DNA from: an uncultured Lachnospiraceae bacterium
Lineage (GTDB): Bacteria; Bacillota; Clostridia; Lachnospirales; Lachnospiraceae
Direction of reading: 5' to 3'
Assembly (NCBI GenBank): GCA_946558465.1
Contig: CAMNTM010000003.1
Location: 124,001-188,000, forward strand
Length of the DNA: 64,000 nt
Shown here piece by piece: positions 8,428-17,408 of this stretch. A program made the translations under genes and the position numbers. Every line of letters begins with the position of its first letter. Within the stretch, counting starts at the first letter, position 1. The notes under the pieces are model-generated. The model was not told the DNA's origin. It saw only the letters and a list, made by a program, of their open reading frames with translations, and searched no databases.

Positions 8428-9567
8428 TCAGAAAATTTCGTACGCAGCAACCTCTCCTGCCACAGCATTTGCCGCAATTACAAGGTCCTTCCCGTCTTCA
8501 TTCAGCACACATATATTGGCCGGACCCTGCCCTTTATCAATAACAGCGGACTTGTATCTATACTCATCATCTTCTTCCCTCTCCTTATCATATATGATGA
8601 GCACCAAAGAAGCCTCCTTTTCCCTGCACCCACAGATGAAAGCCGGTTTCCCGTGTATTCTTCCGGCCCAGGCAACATGCCCGAATCTTATGTCTTCCTC
8701 CATCTTCCACACCTGTCTTATCTCATTTTCTATTCTTTTGCAGATTGAAAATGACGACCCATGAAACGGCGTAATTATAAGATATTCCATACAGTCATCT
8801 TGATCAATATCACAGGCCGCCACATCTCCTGCCGGCTGCTTTGTCAGTTGATTTATCTCCCATTCTCCGTCCGCTTCCCTCGGAGGCCGGATTTCAAACA
8901 ATCCATTTTCACTCGCTATTAACGCAATATCAAAAGCAGCGCAGCTGTCATAATCAACCTGTCCGTCATCTTTCTCATATTCCTTCATTTTAAAATATCC
9001 GTGATTTTTTACCTGCCCCTCAAGAATACATGACATCTCTATATTTTTATTTTCTATCCCTTCTATATCCTCCGGCAGTACACCGACAAGCACCTGCCCC
9101 GGCTGTGACCAGTCGTCTGCACTTTCCTTTCCAGAACACAGCGTACAGATAATCAGATACCTTCTTTCATTTCTGCACAAAATGTCAATCCTGTGCATGT
9201 ATGGTATATGAAGAAAAGGGCGGATAATCCAGCCAATCTCATCTGCAAATTTTCCTTTTACAAGAACCGCATGCTTAGAATCAAACACAGGGAAAAAATT
9301 CTGGACTGCCAGAAATTCTCCATTATCTCCCAAAGGTACAAACCCCATTGTCCCGCTTGGTTCTCTCCACAAAAGCTCTTCCCTGCACTCCGCACACAGA
9401 ACTGGAAAAGAAGAGATGCGCTCCTCTCTATTATGCTTCAATACAACAGCTTTTGCAGCACCGTGAGTATCTGGTGCTGCAACGCATAATTTTTCTCCGT
9501 TTCTGTTAATTATACTGACTGCATAGCAGGAATCCATTTTCATCAAAATTCTCTTACGAATTTCCAT
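8428..9567 (-). CDS. Hypothetical protein, possible beta-propeller (FG-GAP/VCBS-like)
   Basis: I do not recognise this 379-residue protein with confidence. It has no signal peptide and no transmembrane segment. The DVAACDIDQDDCMEYLI stretch near residue 250 and similar loops (IALIASENGLFEI, NICVLNEDGKDLVIAAN) resemble the Asp-rich blades of FG-GAP/VCBS beta-propellers, which often bind calcium or sugars. It lies between the TIM-barrel isomerase and the GH42 gene in the same direction with 13-base spacing, so it belongs to the sugar operon. AGGAGAG precedes the ATG at 9567. A role in carbohydrate handling is inference from position. Confidence 0.7.
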   Translation of the reverse strand: MEIRKRILMKMDSCYAVSIINRNGEKLCVAAPDTHGAAKAVVLKHNREERISSFPVLCAECREELLWREPSGTMGFVPLGDNGEFLAVQNFFPVFDSKHAVLVKGKFADEIGWIIRPFLHIPYMHRIDILCRNERRYLIICTLCSGKESADDWSQPGQVLVGVLPEDIEGIENKNIEMSCILEGQVKNHGYFKMKEYEKDDGQVDYDSCAAFDIALIASENGLFEIRPPREADGEWEINQLTKQPAGDVAACDIDQDDCMEYLIITPFHGSSFSICKRIENEIRQVWKMEEDIRFGHVAWAGRIHGKPAFICGCREKEASLVLIIYDKEREEDDEYRYKSAVIDKGQGPANICVLNEDGKDLVIAANAVAGEVAAYEIF

Positions 9568-9580
9568 CTTCGTCTCTCCT

Positions 9581-10441
9581 CTATTCCATATTGTCAGCTA
9601 TGCCTTTCAGATTTTTCAGTCCCTCTCTTGCCAGATCCTCTCCCGTATCCGCAAATGTTCTCCATATCGCGCAGTTTGCGGCAGTTTCTTCAAAGGATGG
9701 ATCAAAGGATTCTATGACAAGCGGCCCATTATACCCAATTTCCCTCAATGCCTTAAAAAACTCTTCAAAAGGCACCAGCCCTGTTCCCGGAATTCCTCTG
9801 TCATTTTCATTCACATGAACATAGCCTAGGTATTCTCTCCCGCAAGTCAAAACAGCCTCTCTGAAACTTTTCTCCTCCCGAATCATATGAAAGCAATCTA
9901 GATGCACCTTCACATTCTTTTTACCGGTTTCTTTACACAGCTTTACCGCATCCTCCGCAATATTCAATATATGTGTCTCAAACCGATTCACACATTCCAG
10001 GCAGATTGTTACATTGCCTGTCTTCTCTGCATAGTCGGCTGACTCTCTTATATGGCAGACTGCTCTGTTCCATTCCTTATCTGTCCTTGGCTTTTTTGAC
10101 AGATACCCCCAGGCTGTATAATTTACTCCTCCAAGAATCGAAGCACCTATCTGGTTATATATATCAATTGATTTTTTCATCATGTCTAACGCAAGCCTGC
10201 GGGAGATCTCATCATCGGACACTGGATTTGCCATAAGCGGCAGCGCTATTGTACACACCGGCTTTATCCCCGTTCTTTTGAGTTCCATGATTACTGCCTC
10301 TATTGGAAAATCATCTGGATTTCCAATTGCAAAATCAATGTATTCAAATCCCATTTCCTTTGCTTTTCCTATAATCCAGACATCTTTTTTCGAAAAATTT
10401 TCACTCCATATATAGGAATCTACACCAAATTTTAATTCCAC
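9581..10441 (-). CDS. Sugar phosphate isomerase/epimerase, TIM-barrel
   Basis: This 286-residue member of the xylose isomerase-like TIM-barrel superfamily (AP endonuclease 2 fold) has the metal-site pattern of the family. ICLECVNRFE holds the first glutamate, VHLDCFHM the Asp and His, YVHVNENDRG the next His, and LVIESFDP the last glutamate. Members interconvert keto sugars, like D-psicose 3-epimerase or hydroxypyruvate isomerase. The start codon is GTG at 10441 with GAGG six bases upstream. Neighbours are a ThuA protein and a Gfo/Idh dehydrogenase, a frequent trio in unusual-sugar pathways. Confidence 0.88.
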   Translation of the reverse strand: MELKFGVDSYIWSENFSKKDVWIIGKAKEMGFEYIDFAIGNPDDFPIEAVIMELKRTGIKPVCTIALPLMANPVSDDEISRRLALDMMKKSIDIYNQIGASILGGVNYTAWGYLSKKPRTDKEWNRAVCHIRESADYAEKTGNVTICLECVNRFETHILNIAEDAVKLCKETGKKNVKVHLDCFHMIREEKSFREAVLTCGREYLGYVHVNENDRGIPGTGLVPFEEFFKALREIGYNGPLVIESFDPSFEETAANCAIWRTFADTGEDLAREGLKNLKGIADNME

Positions 10442-10507
10442 AAAATACCTCTTTCATTATGCATTTTTGCATTCACTCTGTACTATCCAAAACATCTATC
10501 CTCTATA

Positions 10508-11239
10508 TCAGCATTCTATTATTTCTATCTGCTCAAGGGGTTCTACCTTTTCACAATCCAGCCTTTTGAACATAACCGGTGCACACCATTGTGCTGCATT
10601 GCAGATAATTTTCTGCACCGTTTTATCGTAATAAATCGGGAATGTCTCATGCCCCGGCTGAAAATAAAATATTCTCCCATTCCCCCTGGTCCATGTACAG
10701 CCGCTGCGGAAAACCTCTCCTCCGGCAAACCAGGAAAGAAACACAATGTCATCCGGCTTAGGAATGTCAAAACGCTCCCCATACATCTCCGTATGCTTCA
10801 GCTCAAAATATTCCCCGACTCCTCTCGCAATCGGATGCGTTGGTAAGATATTCCACAGGCGTTCCTTTTCCCCTGCCTTTCTCCACTTTAAGGTACAGGT
10901 AGTTCCCATCAGCAGACGAAATGGTTTTGACATGTGAGAGGAATGAAGTGCAATAAGGCCCATTCCCTCCAGTACACGCTTCTTCGCCCTCTCTGCAGCA
11001 CTGTCCGGCACTTTATCATGAATCTTATGGCCCCACCAGATCAAAACGTCCGTATTTTCAAGCAGCTCATCGCTCAGTCCATTTTCCGGATCACCTAAAG
11101 TAGCTGTCTGGACTTCAAATCTTTTGTTTTCTTTCAGAAAATCCGCAATTGCATTATGTATCCCTCTCGGATATATCTCAGCAACACGCGCACTTACCTT
11201 TTCATGCCAGTATTCATTCCAGACTGTAATTCGTATCAT
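10508..11239 (-). CDS. ThuA-like protein (trehalose utilisation family)
   Basis: A 243-residue protein of the ThuA family, which has a class I glutamine amidotransferase-like fold but no known amidotransferase activity. Visible signatures are the N-terminal MIRITVWNEY strand, the ENTDVLIWWGHK stretch and GMGLIALHSSH, all typical of the family. ThuA was linked to oxidation of trehalose-type disaccharides to 3-keto derivatives in rhizobia. The ATG at 11239 has AAGGAGG about nine bases upstream and follows the Gfo/Idh stop by four bases, so the two are translationally coupled. A longer frame to 11323 runs into that gene and is not supported. Confidence 0.87.
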   Translation of the reverse strand: MIRITVWNEYWHEKVSARVAEIYPRGIHNAIADFLKENKRFEVQTATLGDPENGLSDELLENTDVLIWWGHKIHDKVPDSAAERAKKRVLEGMGLIALHSSHMSKPFRLLMGTTCTLKWRKAGEKERLWNILPTHPIARGVGEYFELKHTEMYGERFDIPKPDDIVFLSWFAGGEVFRSGCTWTRGNGRIFYFQPGHETFPIYYDKTVQKIICNAAQWCAPVMFKRLDCEKVEPLEQIEIIEC

Positions 11240-11243
11240 ACAC

Positions 11244-12326
11244 TTACGCCTCCTTCGAAGCAGCCGCCAGACTTGATAACTCAACCGGCAGATTCTTTGC
11301 CGCTGAAATATACGCCGCCTCATTCAGTCTGGACAAATCTACAGCTCTTTCCATATTTTCTGTCGGTATTTCCTCCTTCTGAATGCAGCTGATCCACTCA
11401 TCTAACGGACTGGACTTCGCCGCTTCAATCGGAATATCCTGGAATTTGGCATTATCCCCATGGCGGACTGCAAAATAATCATATTTTTTATCCGAGCGGT
11501 CATCCCGGTAAAGAATTGTCCCATCCGTTCCCTGCACTTCCACCTCAGTCGTCACCGGGCCACACGCCCAGCCTTCCTCCAACGTTACGTATGGGCCTCC
11601 TTCATACTCTAAGATAGATATGGCATTATCCTCCACATTTCCTCTCTTAGTCACTGATGACATTCTGCTGTATATTCTGTCCGGCATACCGCCTAAAATG
11701 AACGGCGTCATATACTGCGGATGGCACATATCAACATAACAGCCGCCTGCCCCATCCTCTTTTAACAGAAAACCATGCTCATCTGGAAGATAACCCATGC
11801 CGTCTGTCGGATAATATCTTGTCACAATCCCGTGTGCATGCCAGATACGCAGAGAAATAACATCTCCGACTCTTCCGTCTCGGACCATATCTCTAATTTT
11901 TATACACCAGTCCTCATGCAGACGGCTCAGCATCGTAACCATAATCACCCGGTTTTTCTTTGCCTCCTCTACGATTTCCTCTGCCTCTTTTACCGTCGGC
12001 GCCAGCACTTTATTTACATAGATATGCTTCTTATTCTCAATCGCCTTCAGACAGACCTCCTTATGCTTTGTTGTCTCACACATAACAACAACACCGTCTA
12101 TATCTTCCCTCTTAAGCACTTCATCAAGATCTGAGGAAAATGGAATCCCAAGCCTGTCACATTCCTTTTTCCCTCTCTCCTCATTCCAGTCCCATCCAAC
12201 AGTCACATGAATCATCGGATGCTCCTTCACTGTCCCATAAACGCCCAGACCGGTAAACTGAATGTCCGGATTCATAGATGCATGACTGTGCCAAAATCCC
12301 AAAAATGCCACTCTTATTTTTTCCAT
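11244..12326 (-). CDS. Gfo/Idh/MocA-family oxidoreductase, partner of ThuA
   Basis: This 360-residue dehydrogenase has an N-terminal Rossmann domain. It begins MEKIRVAFLGFWHSH, where the usual GxGxxG loop is replaced by LGFWHSH, a known variation in ThuB-like members. NKVLAPTVKEAEEIV stands where the EKP motif is expected. The C-terminal substrate domain is complete. The ATG at 12326 with AAAGGAG upstream is preferred over the far ATG at 12395, which overlaps the preceding gene. The gene order Gfo/Idh then ThuA suggests a ThuAB-like oxidoreductase pair forming or using 3-keto sugars. Confidence 0.87.
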   Translation of the reverse strand: MEKIRVAFLGFWHSHASMNPDIQFTGLGVYGTVKEHPMIHVTVGWDWNEERGKKECDRLGIPFSSDLDEVLKREDIDGVVVMCETTKHKEVCLKAIENKKHIYVNKVLAPTVKEAEEIVEEAKKNRVIMVTMLSRLHEDWCIKIRDMVRDGRVGDVISLRIWHAHGIVTRYYPTDGMGYLPDEHGFLLKEDGAGGCYVDMCHPQYMTPFILGGMPDRIYSRMSSVTKRGNVEDNAISILEYEGGPYVTLEEGWACGPVTTEVEVQGTDGTILYRDDRSDKKYDYFAVRHGDNAKFQDIPIEAAKSSPLDEWISCIQKEEIPTENMERAVDLSRLNEAAYISAAKNLPVELSSLAAASKEA

Positions 12327-12361
12327 CGTCTCTGTCTCTCCTTTCTGCATTACTTCGTTGT

Positions 12362-13414
12362 CTACATAATCGGAACACTTGGTCCGTCGCCGCATGTTCC
12401 CTTACAAAGTCCTGTTTTTTCAACCGCCGCTGCAATTTCGGCAATGTCCTCTCCCGTCAGTGCAAGCCCGGCAGCGTCTAAAAATGCATGCAGCTGCCCT
12501 GGCTTTCTTGCCCCACAGATTGCTCCTGTCACACCCTTCCACGCCAGTACCCACGCAATAGAAATTGCCGCTATAGAAACCTGATGTCTCTTTGCAATCG
12601 GCTTCAGACATTCCACAAACTCCAGAGCCTGGGAATATACCGGTTCCTTAAAATAATACAGATTCGGGCGGAGCGGATCACCCGATTTTCTAAATTCCTC
12701 TACCGAATCCTTATGATATTTTCCTGCCAGAATTCCATGCTGGAGCGGCGCAAATGTAATAATACTCGTCTCATTTTTCTTTGCCCATTCCAGCACTTCT
12801 AATCCGCCGGAATTCCTTCCGTCGTCTGAGTAAGGCCCATTCATAGAGCGGTCCATCAGAGAAAGCGGCTGCTGCAGACAATCCACATGTGCAATCTTCT
12901 CACATCTCTGAATCAAATCCAGCGGATGATTTGAAAGTCCGATTGCTCTTACCTTACCCGCTTTCACCAAATCCGCCGCCGTCTGCCAGGATTCCTCAAT
13001 CGGAGTATTATAATCCGGCCAGTGGAACTGCAGCAGATCAATCCGCTCCATCCCCAGGCGTCTTAAGGAGCCATCCACCTGCTTAATAATAGATTCCGGC
13101 ATCAGAGATTTCACTCTTACTGCCTTATCATTTCCCTCATCTTCTCTGTCAAATACCCATGTACAGGTAGTAAACACGAGAGGACGTTCGCTCTGCGGCA
13201 GCTGTTTTAATGCCTTGCCCACCATAATTTATCCATAGCCTGTCCCATAACTCGGTGCTGTATGAATCCAGTTAATTCCTGCTTCTACAGCTTTCTTCAT
13301 CGTTTTCATAGATTCTGAATCATCTTGATTACAAAAGCGTCCTGATATTGCAAGTGAACCCAATCCCACATTGGAAATCTTCATGTCACTGTGTCCCATC
13401 TGTGTATAAATCAT
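12362..13414 (-). pseudogene. Aldo/keto reductase interrupted by an in-frame TAA
   Basis: Two pieces in the same frame make one aldo/keto reductase of about 350 residues. The N-terminal part ends with the substrate-pocket motif HTAPSYGTGYG. After a TAA codon at 13229-13231 the frame resumes with IMVGKALKQLP. Family members have Tyr-Gly-x-Gly-x-Ser-Glu at this point, so the stop falls where a conserved Glu codon (GAA) is expected, a single G-to-T change. The catalytic Lys/His region lies after the stop. The internal ATG at 13225 would give a protein without the first barrel strands and catalytic Asp/Tyr. The natural start is probably the ATG at 13414. Confidence 0.82.
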
Positions 13415-13463
13415 ACATTCACCCATCCTTCCTATCTTTTATTTATTCTTCTGTCTCGTTTAT

Positions 13464-14300
13464 CTATCCTTTCAGTCCTCCTGCCAGACTATCCATCATC
13501 TTCTTCTGCGTAAAAAGATACAGGATAATCATCGGCAGCAGAGAAACAATTACCGCTGCAAACACCAGATTCCACTGTGCAGTCATGGCAGTTGTCAGCG
13601 AATATATCTCAACCGGCAGTGTTCTTATCTCGCTTCCGCTCAAAAATACCATTTGATCCATCGTATCATTCCAGATATATAAAGAATTCAGCAAAAGTGC
13701 AGTTCCTGTAATTGTCCTCATCTGCGGCATAACAACAAAAACAAAGCTCTTTACAAATCCGGCGCCGTCTATGACTGCCGCCTCCTCATATTCCTCCGGC
13801 AGACTCTTAAAAAATCCCGTGTAAAGAAATACCGTCAGCGGCATCTGTTTACAGACATATACAAGAATCATCCCCAGTCTGCTGCCCACCAGTCCTATAC
13901 TTCGCAGCGCTGTATAGATAGGAACCAGTCCCAGCTGAGACGGAATGATAATTCCGATAACAAAAAACACATACAAAAAGGAACTTAACTTTCCCGGATG
14001 CCTCGAAAGTCCATATGCCGTAAGCGACCCAAAGGCAGCCAGCAAAAGAAGACTCCCAGCTGTAATAATCAGACTGTTAAGCAAAGCGCCTGCAAAATCT
14101 GCATTCACTCCCGCTCCGTTTAACACCTCGGAAAAGGACTGCCAGTACAAAGCCTTCGGCAGACCAAATGGATTGGCATACGCTTCCTTAGTCGTCTTCA
14201 GGGAATTGGTGACGAGGAAATAAAAGGGGGATGCAAATATTACCGTCACAGTAATCATAATCATTTCTTTTACAAAGCTCTTCTTCGTATATTTGTTCAT
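13464..14300 (-). CDS. Carbohydrate ABC transporter permease, MalG type (second system)
   Basis: This 278-residue permease has six hydrophobic segments and the EAA loop EEAAVIDGAGFVKSF. The frame could begin at a GTG at 14303, but the ATG at 14300, sharing its A with the stop of the upstream permease (TGATG), is the natural coupled start. Its transporter partners are the permease at 14300-15205 and the truncated binding protein at 15251, so the system is probably not functional in sugar capture. Confidence 0.91.
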   Translation of the reverse strand: MNKYTKKSFVKEMIMITVTVIFASPFYFLVTNSLKTTKEAYANPFGLPKALYWQSFSEVLNGAGVNADFAGALLNSLIITAGSLLLLAAFGSLTAYGLSRHPGKLSSFLYVFFVIGIIIPSQLGLVPIYTALRSIGLVGSRLGMILVYVCKQMPLTVFLYTGFFKSLPEEYEEAAVIDGAGFVKSFVFVVMPQMRTITGTALLLNSLYIWNDTMDQMVFLSGSEIRTLPVEIYSLTTAMTAQWNLVFAAVIVSLLPMIILYLFTQKKMMDSLAGGLKG

Positions 14301-15205
14301 CACGACATCTTATCCTCCCTTTTACTAAGAACTGTAGACTGTAAAATTCCGACCACAGATACCAATACCGTAAGCATCAGCGCCAGTGCCGTACCATATC
14401 CATATCTATTAAGCGTCCATGTCTGTCTGTAGAAATCGCTTGCCAAAGTCTGCGTCAAACCTACAGGACCGCTGCCTGTCAGGCCCAGTACCTGGTCGAA
14501 GACTCTTAAGCCCGTAACAGTCATTAAGGTGATTACTACTGTAAGTGACGGTGCAAGAAGCGGCAGTGTAATATACCGAAACCTTTTCCATGCAGCCGCT
14601 CCGTCGATTGCTGCTGCTTCATACAAATCTTCGGAAATCGAAGCAAGTCCCGCATTATAAATAATCATAGAATACCCGCAGTTCTGCCACAGCATAACAA
14701 AGAATATACAGAACAATCCTGTTTTTGGATCCCCCAGCCAGTTTTTACACCACTGTCCAAGCCCTGCATTTCTTAAAAACAGATTCAATGGCCCGTCAAA
14801 ATCCAGGATATATTTCCACACCTGCGTAACAGACAAGGGAATCATAATTGCCGGTATAAAGAAAATGGATTTTAATATGTTTTTTGTTTTTAGTCCTTTA
14901 TAAAGCGCTATCGCAAGCAGCAATCCAAAGAGATTCACAAATAAAATAAAGGGTATTGCCAGCTTAAGTGTATTCAAAAGTGCATACAGATCTGCCTTTG
15001 TCATAAAAATCTCTTTAAAATTATCCAGACCGATAAAATGATACTCACCAATCCCTTTAAAATCAGTAAATGCATAGAATGCTCCCTGCAAAGGCGCAAT
15101 CACATGCCCGATAAGTGCAAAGACAATTCCCGGTATCACTATAAACCACGGCACTCTTGCTCCTATCTTTTTCCGTTTCATTCGTGCTTTTACACTTGTC
15201 TTCAT
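14300..15205 (-). CDS. Carbohydrate ABC transporter permease, MalF type (second system)
   Basis: A 301-residue permease with a basic N-terminus (MKTSVKARMKRKK), six hydrophobic segments and an EAA loop (YEAAAIDGAAAWKRF). It is the channel partner of the MalG-type permease that overlaps its stop codon. The upstream gene is the 5'-truncated binding protein, and the promoter that once served this operon was probably lost with the deletion at about 16050. The gene itself appears intact. Confidence 0.91.
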   Translation of the reverse strand: MKTSVKARMKRKKIGARVPWFIVIPGIVFALIGHVIAPLQGAFYAFTDFKGIGEYHFIGLDNFKEIFMTKADLYALLNTLKLAIPFILFVNLFGLLLAIALYKGLKTKNILKSIFFIPAIMIPLSVTQVWKYILDFDGPLNLFLRNAGLGQWCKNWLGDPKTGLFCIFFVMLWQNCGYSMIIYNAGLASISEDLYEAAAIDGAAAWKRFRYITLPLLAPSLTVVITLMTVTGLRVFDQVLGLTGSGPVGLTQTLASDFYRQTWTLNRYGYGTALALMLTVLVSVVGILQSTVLSKREDKMS

Positions 15206-15250
15206 CAGCTATACCTCCTGCTTTGTACAATCGAGCCTTAAATCAGCAAT

Positions 15251-16050
15251 TTATTCGTTCCAGCTTGCATCCATTGCTGCAAGAACTTCATCCGGTGACT
15301 GAACACCTGCAAGAATAGCTGCAATTCCTTCACCCAATGCATTAGACGGACCGGAGGATGGCCATGTCACGCAAGGAATCATTACAGATTTATCTGCCAT
15401 ATCCGTCTGGTCCTTAAATGCACCTTCCCACTTTCCTGCGTCACTAAAATTGGAAGCACTCAGCTCTGAACCTCCTGCCGCTTCAATCCACATGCTGTTC
15501 CCTTCTTCTCCTGTAATATATTCCATAAACTTTAATGCACTGTCTTTATTCTTAGTTTCTGCATTTACAGTTGCCATTGTTCCCGGCCATAACAGCATTT
15601 TACTGTCTTCCTTCTTTCTCGCCGGAATAGGAGAGAATCGAATCGGACAATTTTCATCCGCACGTTTAATAGCTGCATACCGGCTGGACAAATCAACAAG
15701 CATAAATGCATCTCCTCCTGTCATCATAGAGACAATCTCATTAGAGCCGTCTGTGGAAGCACTCTGGTTAAAGGCTTCTGCCTCCATCAATTCTACCAGC
15801 ATCTGCAAACCACCCTTCCATGCCTCAGAATCAGCAAATTTATTATCTCCGCCTTCCTCACCCGTAAATTCCGGCTGATTCACAACGAACATAGAAGCGT
15901 TAATCATTGCCATTGCCGTATTTCCGCCGCCGAATGCAATCGGAGTCTTATCAGGAGCAGCTTTTCGAATTTCCTGTACCAGCCCAAGAAGCTCATCCCA
16001 GGTTTCCGGAAGCTTTAGATTATACTCAGTAAACAGTTCTTCATTTATAT
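15251..16050 (-). pseudogene. Sugar-binding protein (family 1), 5' end deleted
   Basis: From about NEELFTEYNLKLPETWDELL onward this is a good family 1 solute-binding protein with an intact C-terminal part of about 265 residues. It lacks the signal peptide, the lipobox and the first roughly 150 residues of lobe 1. The frame happens to stay open to 16279, but those extra residues are the antisense of a Gfo/Idh gene remnant and have no binding-protein character. A protein made from this frame would not be exported. The neighbouring permeases therefore lack their own receptor. Confidence 0.82.
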
Positions 16051-16054
16051 TCGA

Positions 16055-16310
16055 ACCAAAAAACGAAGACACACAAAGACTTAATTTAGACAAAATTCCA
16101 AATAACAAAGACCAGTCTGAGGATATCGAAAGCACTACCGGAATCATCAGCCACTTCATCTCTTCCATATCAGGAAAATGTAAGTGTATCATTACCGGAG
16201 AAGAGGCATTGAAATCAATGGAGGTTATATTTGCCGCTGAAGAATCCGACAAAAGCGGCAGCAAAATCATCATAAACAAATTAACTAAACCAGGCAGGGA
16301 GGTATCTTAA
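16055..16310 (+). pseudogene. Gfo/Idh/MocA oxidoreductase, 3' remnant
   Basis: Read on the plus strand in the frame ending with TAA at 16308-16310, this stretch encodes a typical Gfo/Idh C-terminus, including GEEALKSMEVIFAAEESDKS followed by GSKIII. It has no start codon and no Rossmann domain, because the 5' part is missing. The break coincides, within about 30 bases of 16050, with the 5' break of the binding-protein gene on the other strand. The stop overlaps the ATG of the isomerase at 16310 (TAATG), so the two were once one operon. Confidence 0.78.
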
Positions 16311-17299
16311 TGAGTCGTTCTATTACAATCTGTTCTGCACAATTTGGAGATATCCCATTACCTGAACTACTGCCCATATTACATTCTATGGGATATGAAG
16401 GGATTGAAATCGCCTGTCAGTCGCATCTTGACGTATATGCCGTTGTCAATGACTCCAGCTATCGCGATTCCGTTATAGAGCTGTTCGAAAAAAATCATAT
16501 GTATATCGGGGCAGTTTCTGCTCATTTGATGGGACAATGCGTCGGAGACAGGCCGGACCCCAGGCTGGATAATTTTGCCCCCGGCCGCCTTGCCGGAAAG
16601 CCTGAAGAAATCCGTGCCTGGGCAGTGGATGGCATGAAAACAGCAGCGAAAGCTGCACAACTTTTAGGAGTCGATATTGTAACCTGTTTCCTCGGCTCCC
16701 CGCTGTGGGCATGGTGGTATTCTTTTCCACAGACGACACCGGCTATGATTGAGGAAGGATATCAAAAAATTAAAACCCTGTGGACACCTATTTTTGACGA
16801 GTACGACAAATACGGTGTAAGACTGGCTTTAGAAGTGCATCCTACCGAGATTGCCTTTGATTATTATTCAACAAAAAAACTGCTGGAGGTACTGGATTAC
16901 AGACCAACCCTGGGACTTAATTTTGATCCCAGCCACCTGCTCTGGCAGGGCGTTGACCCTGCAGGATTTATTCGAGATTTTTCAGACAGAATTTATCATG
17001 CGCACATGAAGGATGTAAAAATAGTAAACGACGGGCGCAGCGGAATTCTCGGTTCTCATCTTGAATTCGGAGATACAAGACGCAAGTGGAACTTTGTGTC
17101 CTTAGGGCATGGAAATGTAGATTTCGATGCTGTTATCCGTGAATTAAATGCATGCCACTATGAAGGGCCTTTATGTGTCGAGTGGGAGGATAGTGGAATG
17201 GACAGAATGTTTGGCGCCCGCGAATCCTATTCCTTTGTCAGAAAAATTAATTTCCGGGCATCTGCCTTTGCCTTTGATTCTGCTTTAAAAACTGATTAA
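16310..17299 (+). CDS. Sugar phosphate isomerase/epimerase, TIM-barrel
   Basis: A 329-residue xylose isomerase-like TIM-barrel protein. Metal-site segments are visible: RLALEVHPTEIAFD (Glu), GLNFDPSHLLWQG (Asp and His), IYHAHMKDVK (His) and LCVEWEDSGMD (Glu). GGGAGG lies nine bases before the ATG, which overlaps the stop of the Gfo/Idh remnant. The deletion upstream probably removed the promoter, so it may depend on read-through. Such enzymes commonly work with a Gfo/Idh dehydrogenase on inositol or keto-sugar substrates. The exact substrate is unknown. Confidence 0.88.
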   Translation: MSRSITICSAQFGDIPLPELLPILHSMGYEGIEIACQSHLDVYAVVNDSSYRDSVIELFEKNHMYIGAVSAHLMGQCVGDRPDPRLDNFAPGRLAGKPEEIRAWAVDGMKTAAKAAQLLGVDIVTCFLGSPLWAWWYSFPQTTPAMIEEGYQKIKTLWTPIFDEYDKYGVRLALEVHPTEIAFDYYSTKKLLEVLDYRPTLGLNFDPSHLLWQGVDPAGFIRDFSDRIYHAHMKDVKIVNDGRSGILGSHLEFGDTRRKWNFVSLGHGNVDFDAVIRELNACHYEGPLCVEWEDSGMDRMFGARESYSFVRKINFRASAFAFDSALKTD

Positions 17300-17301
17300 A
17301 A

Positions 17302-17330
17302 TTGCAAAAAGAAATCGAATCAAGTATACT
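17302..17330 (+). promoter_or_regulatory. Promoter of the LacI-family gene
   Basis: TTGCAA (17302-17307), a 17-base spacer and TATACT (17325-17330) form a good sigma-A type promoter. The predicted start is near 17337, giving a leader of about 70 bases that contains the inverted repeat at 17364-17390. Confidence 0.75.
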
Positions 17331-17363
17331 AATATAAAGTATGTTATCTGAAGTTAAGAAGGG

Positions 17364-17390
17364 TAACGGTCCGGTCCGGCCGGACTGTTA
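17364..17390 (+). promoter_or_regulatory. Inverted repeat in the lacI-type leader
   Basis: Arms of 11 bases (17364-17374 and 17380-17390, TAACGGTCCGG against CCGGACTGTTA) match apart from one position that forms a G.U pair in RNA. The centre contains the perfect palindrome GTCCGGCCGGAC. It ends four bases before the GAGGGAGG ribosome site. It could be the regulator's own operator, as LacI operators often have a central CG, or an RNA stem affecting translation. Confidence 0.55.
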
Positions 17391-17408
17391 TACGAGGGAG
17401 GTAAGAAA

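Noticed and set aside
12362-13414. Stop-codon recoding in the aldo/keto reductase
   Set aside because: The stop is TAA, which is not used for selenocysteine or pyrrolysine, and there is no sign of a recoding element. A mutation is simpler.
16050-16279. The open frame upstream of the truncated binding protein as its true N-terminus
   Set aside because: Its residues are the antisense of a clear Gfo/Idh C-terminus, with no signal peptide and no ribosome site.
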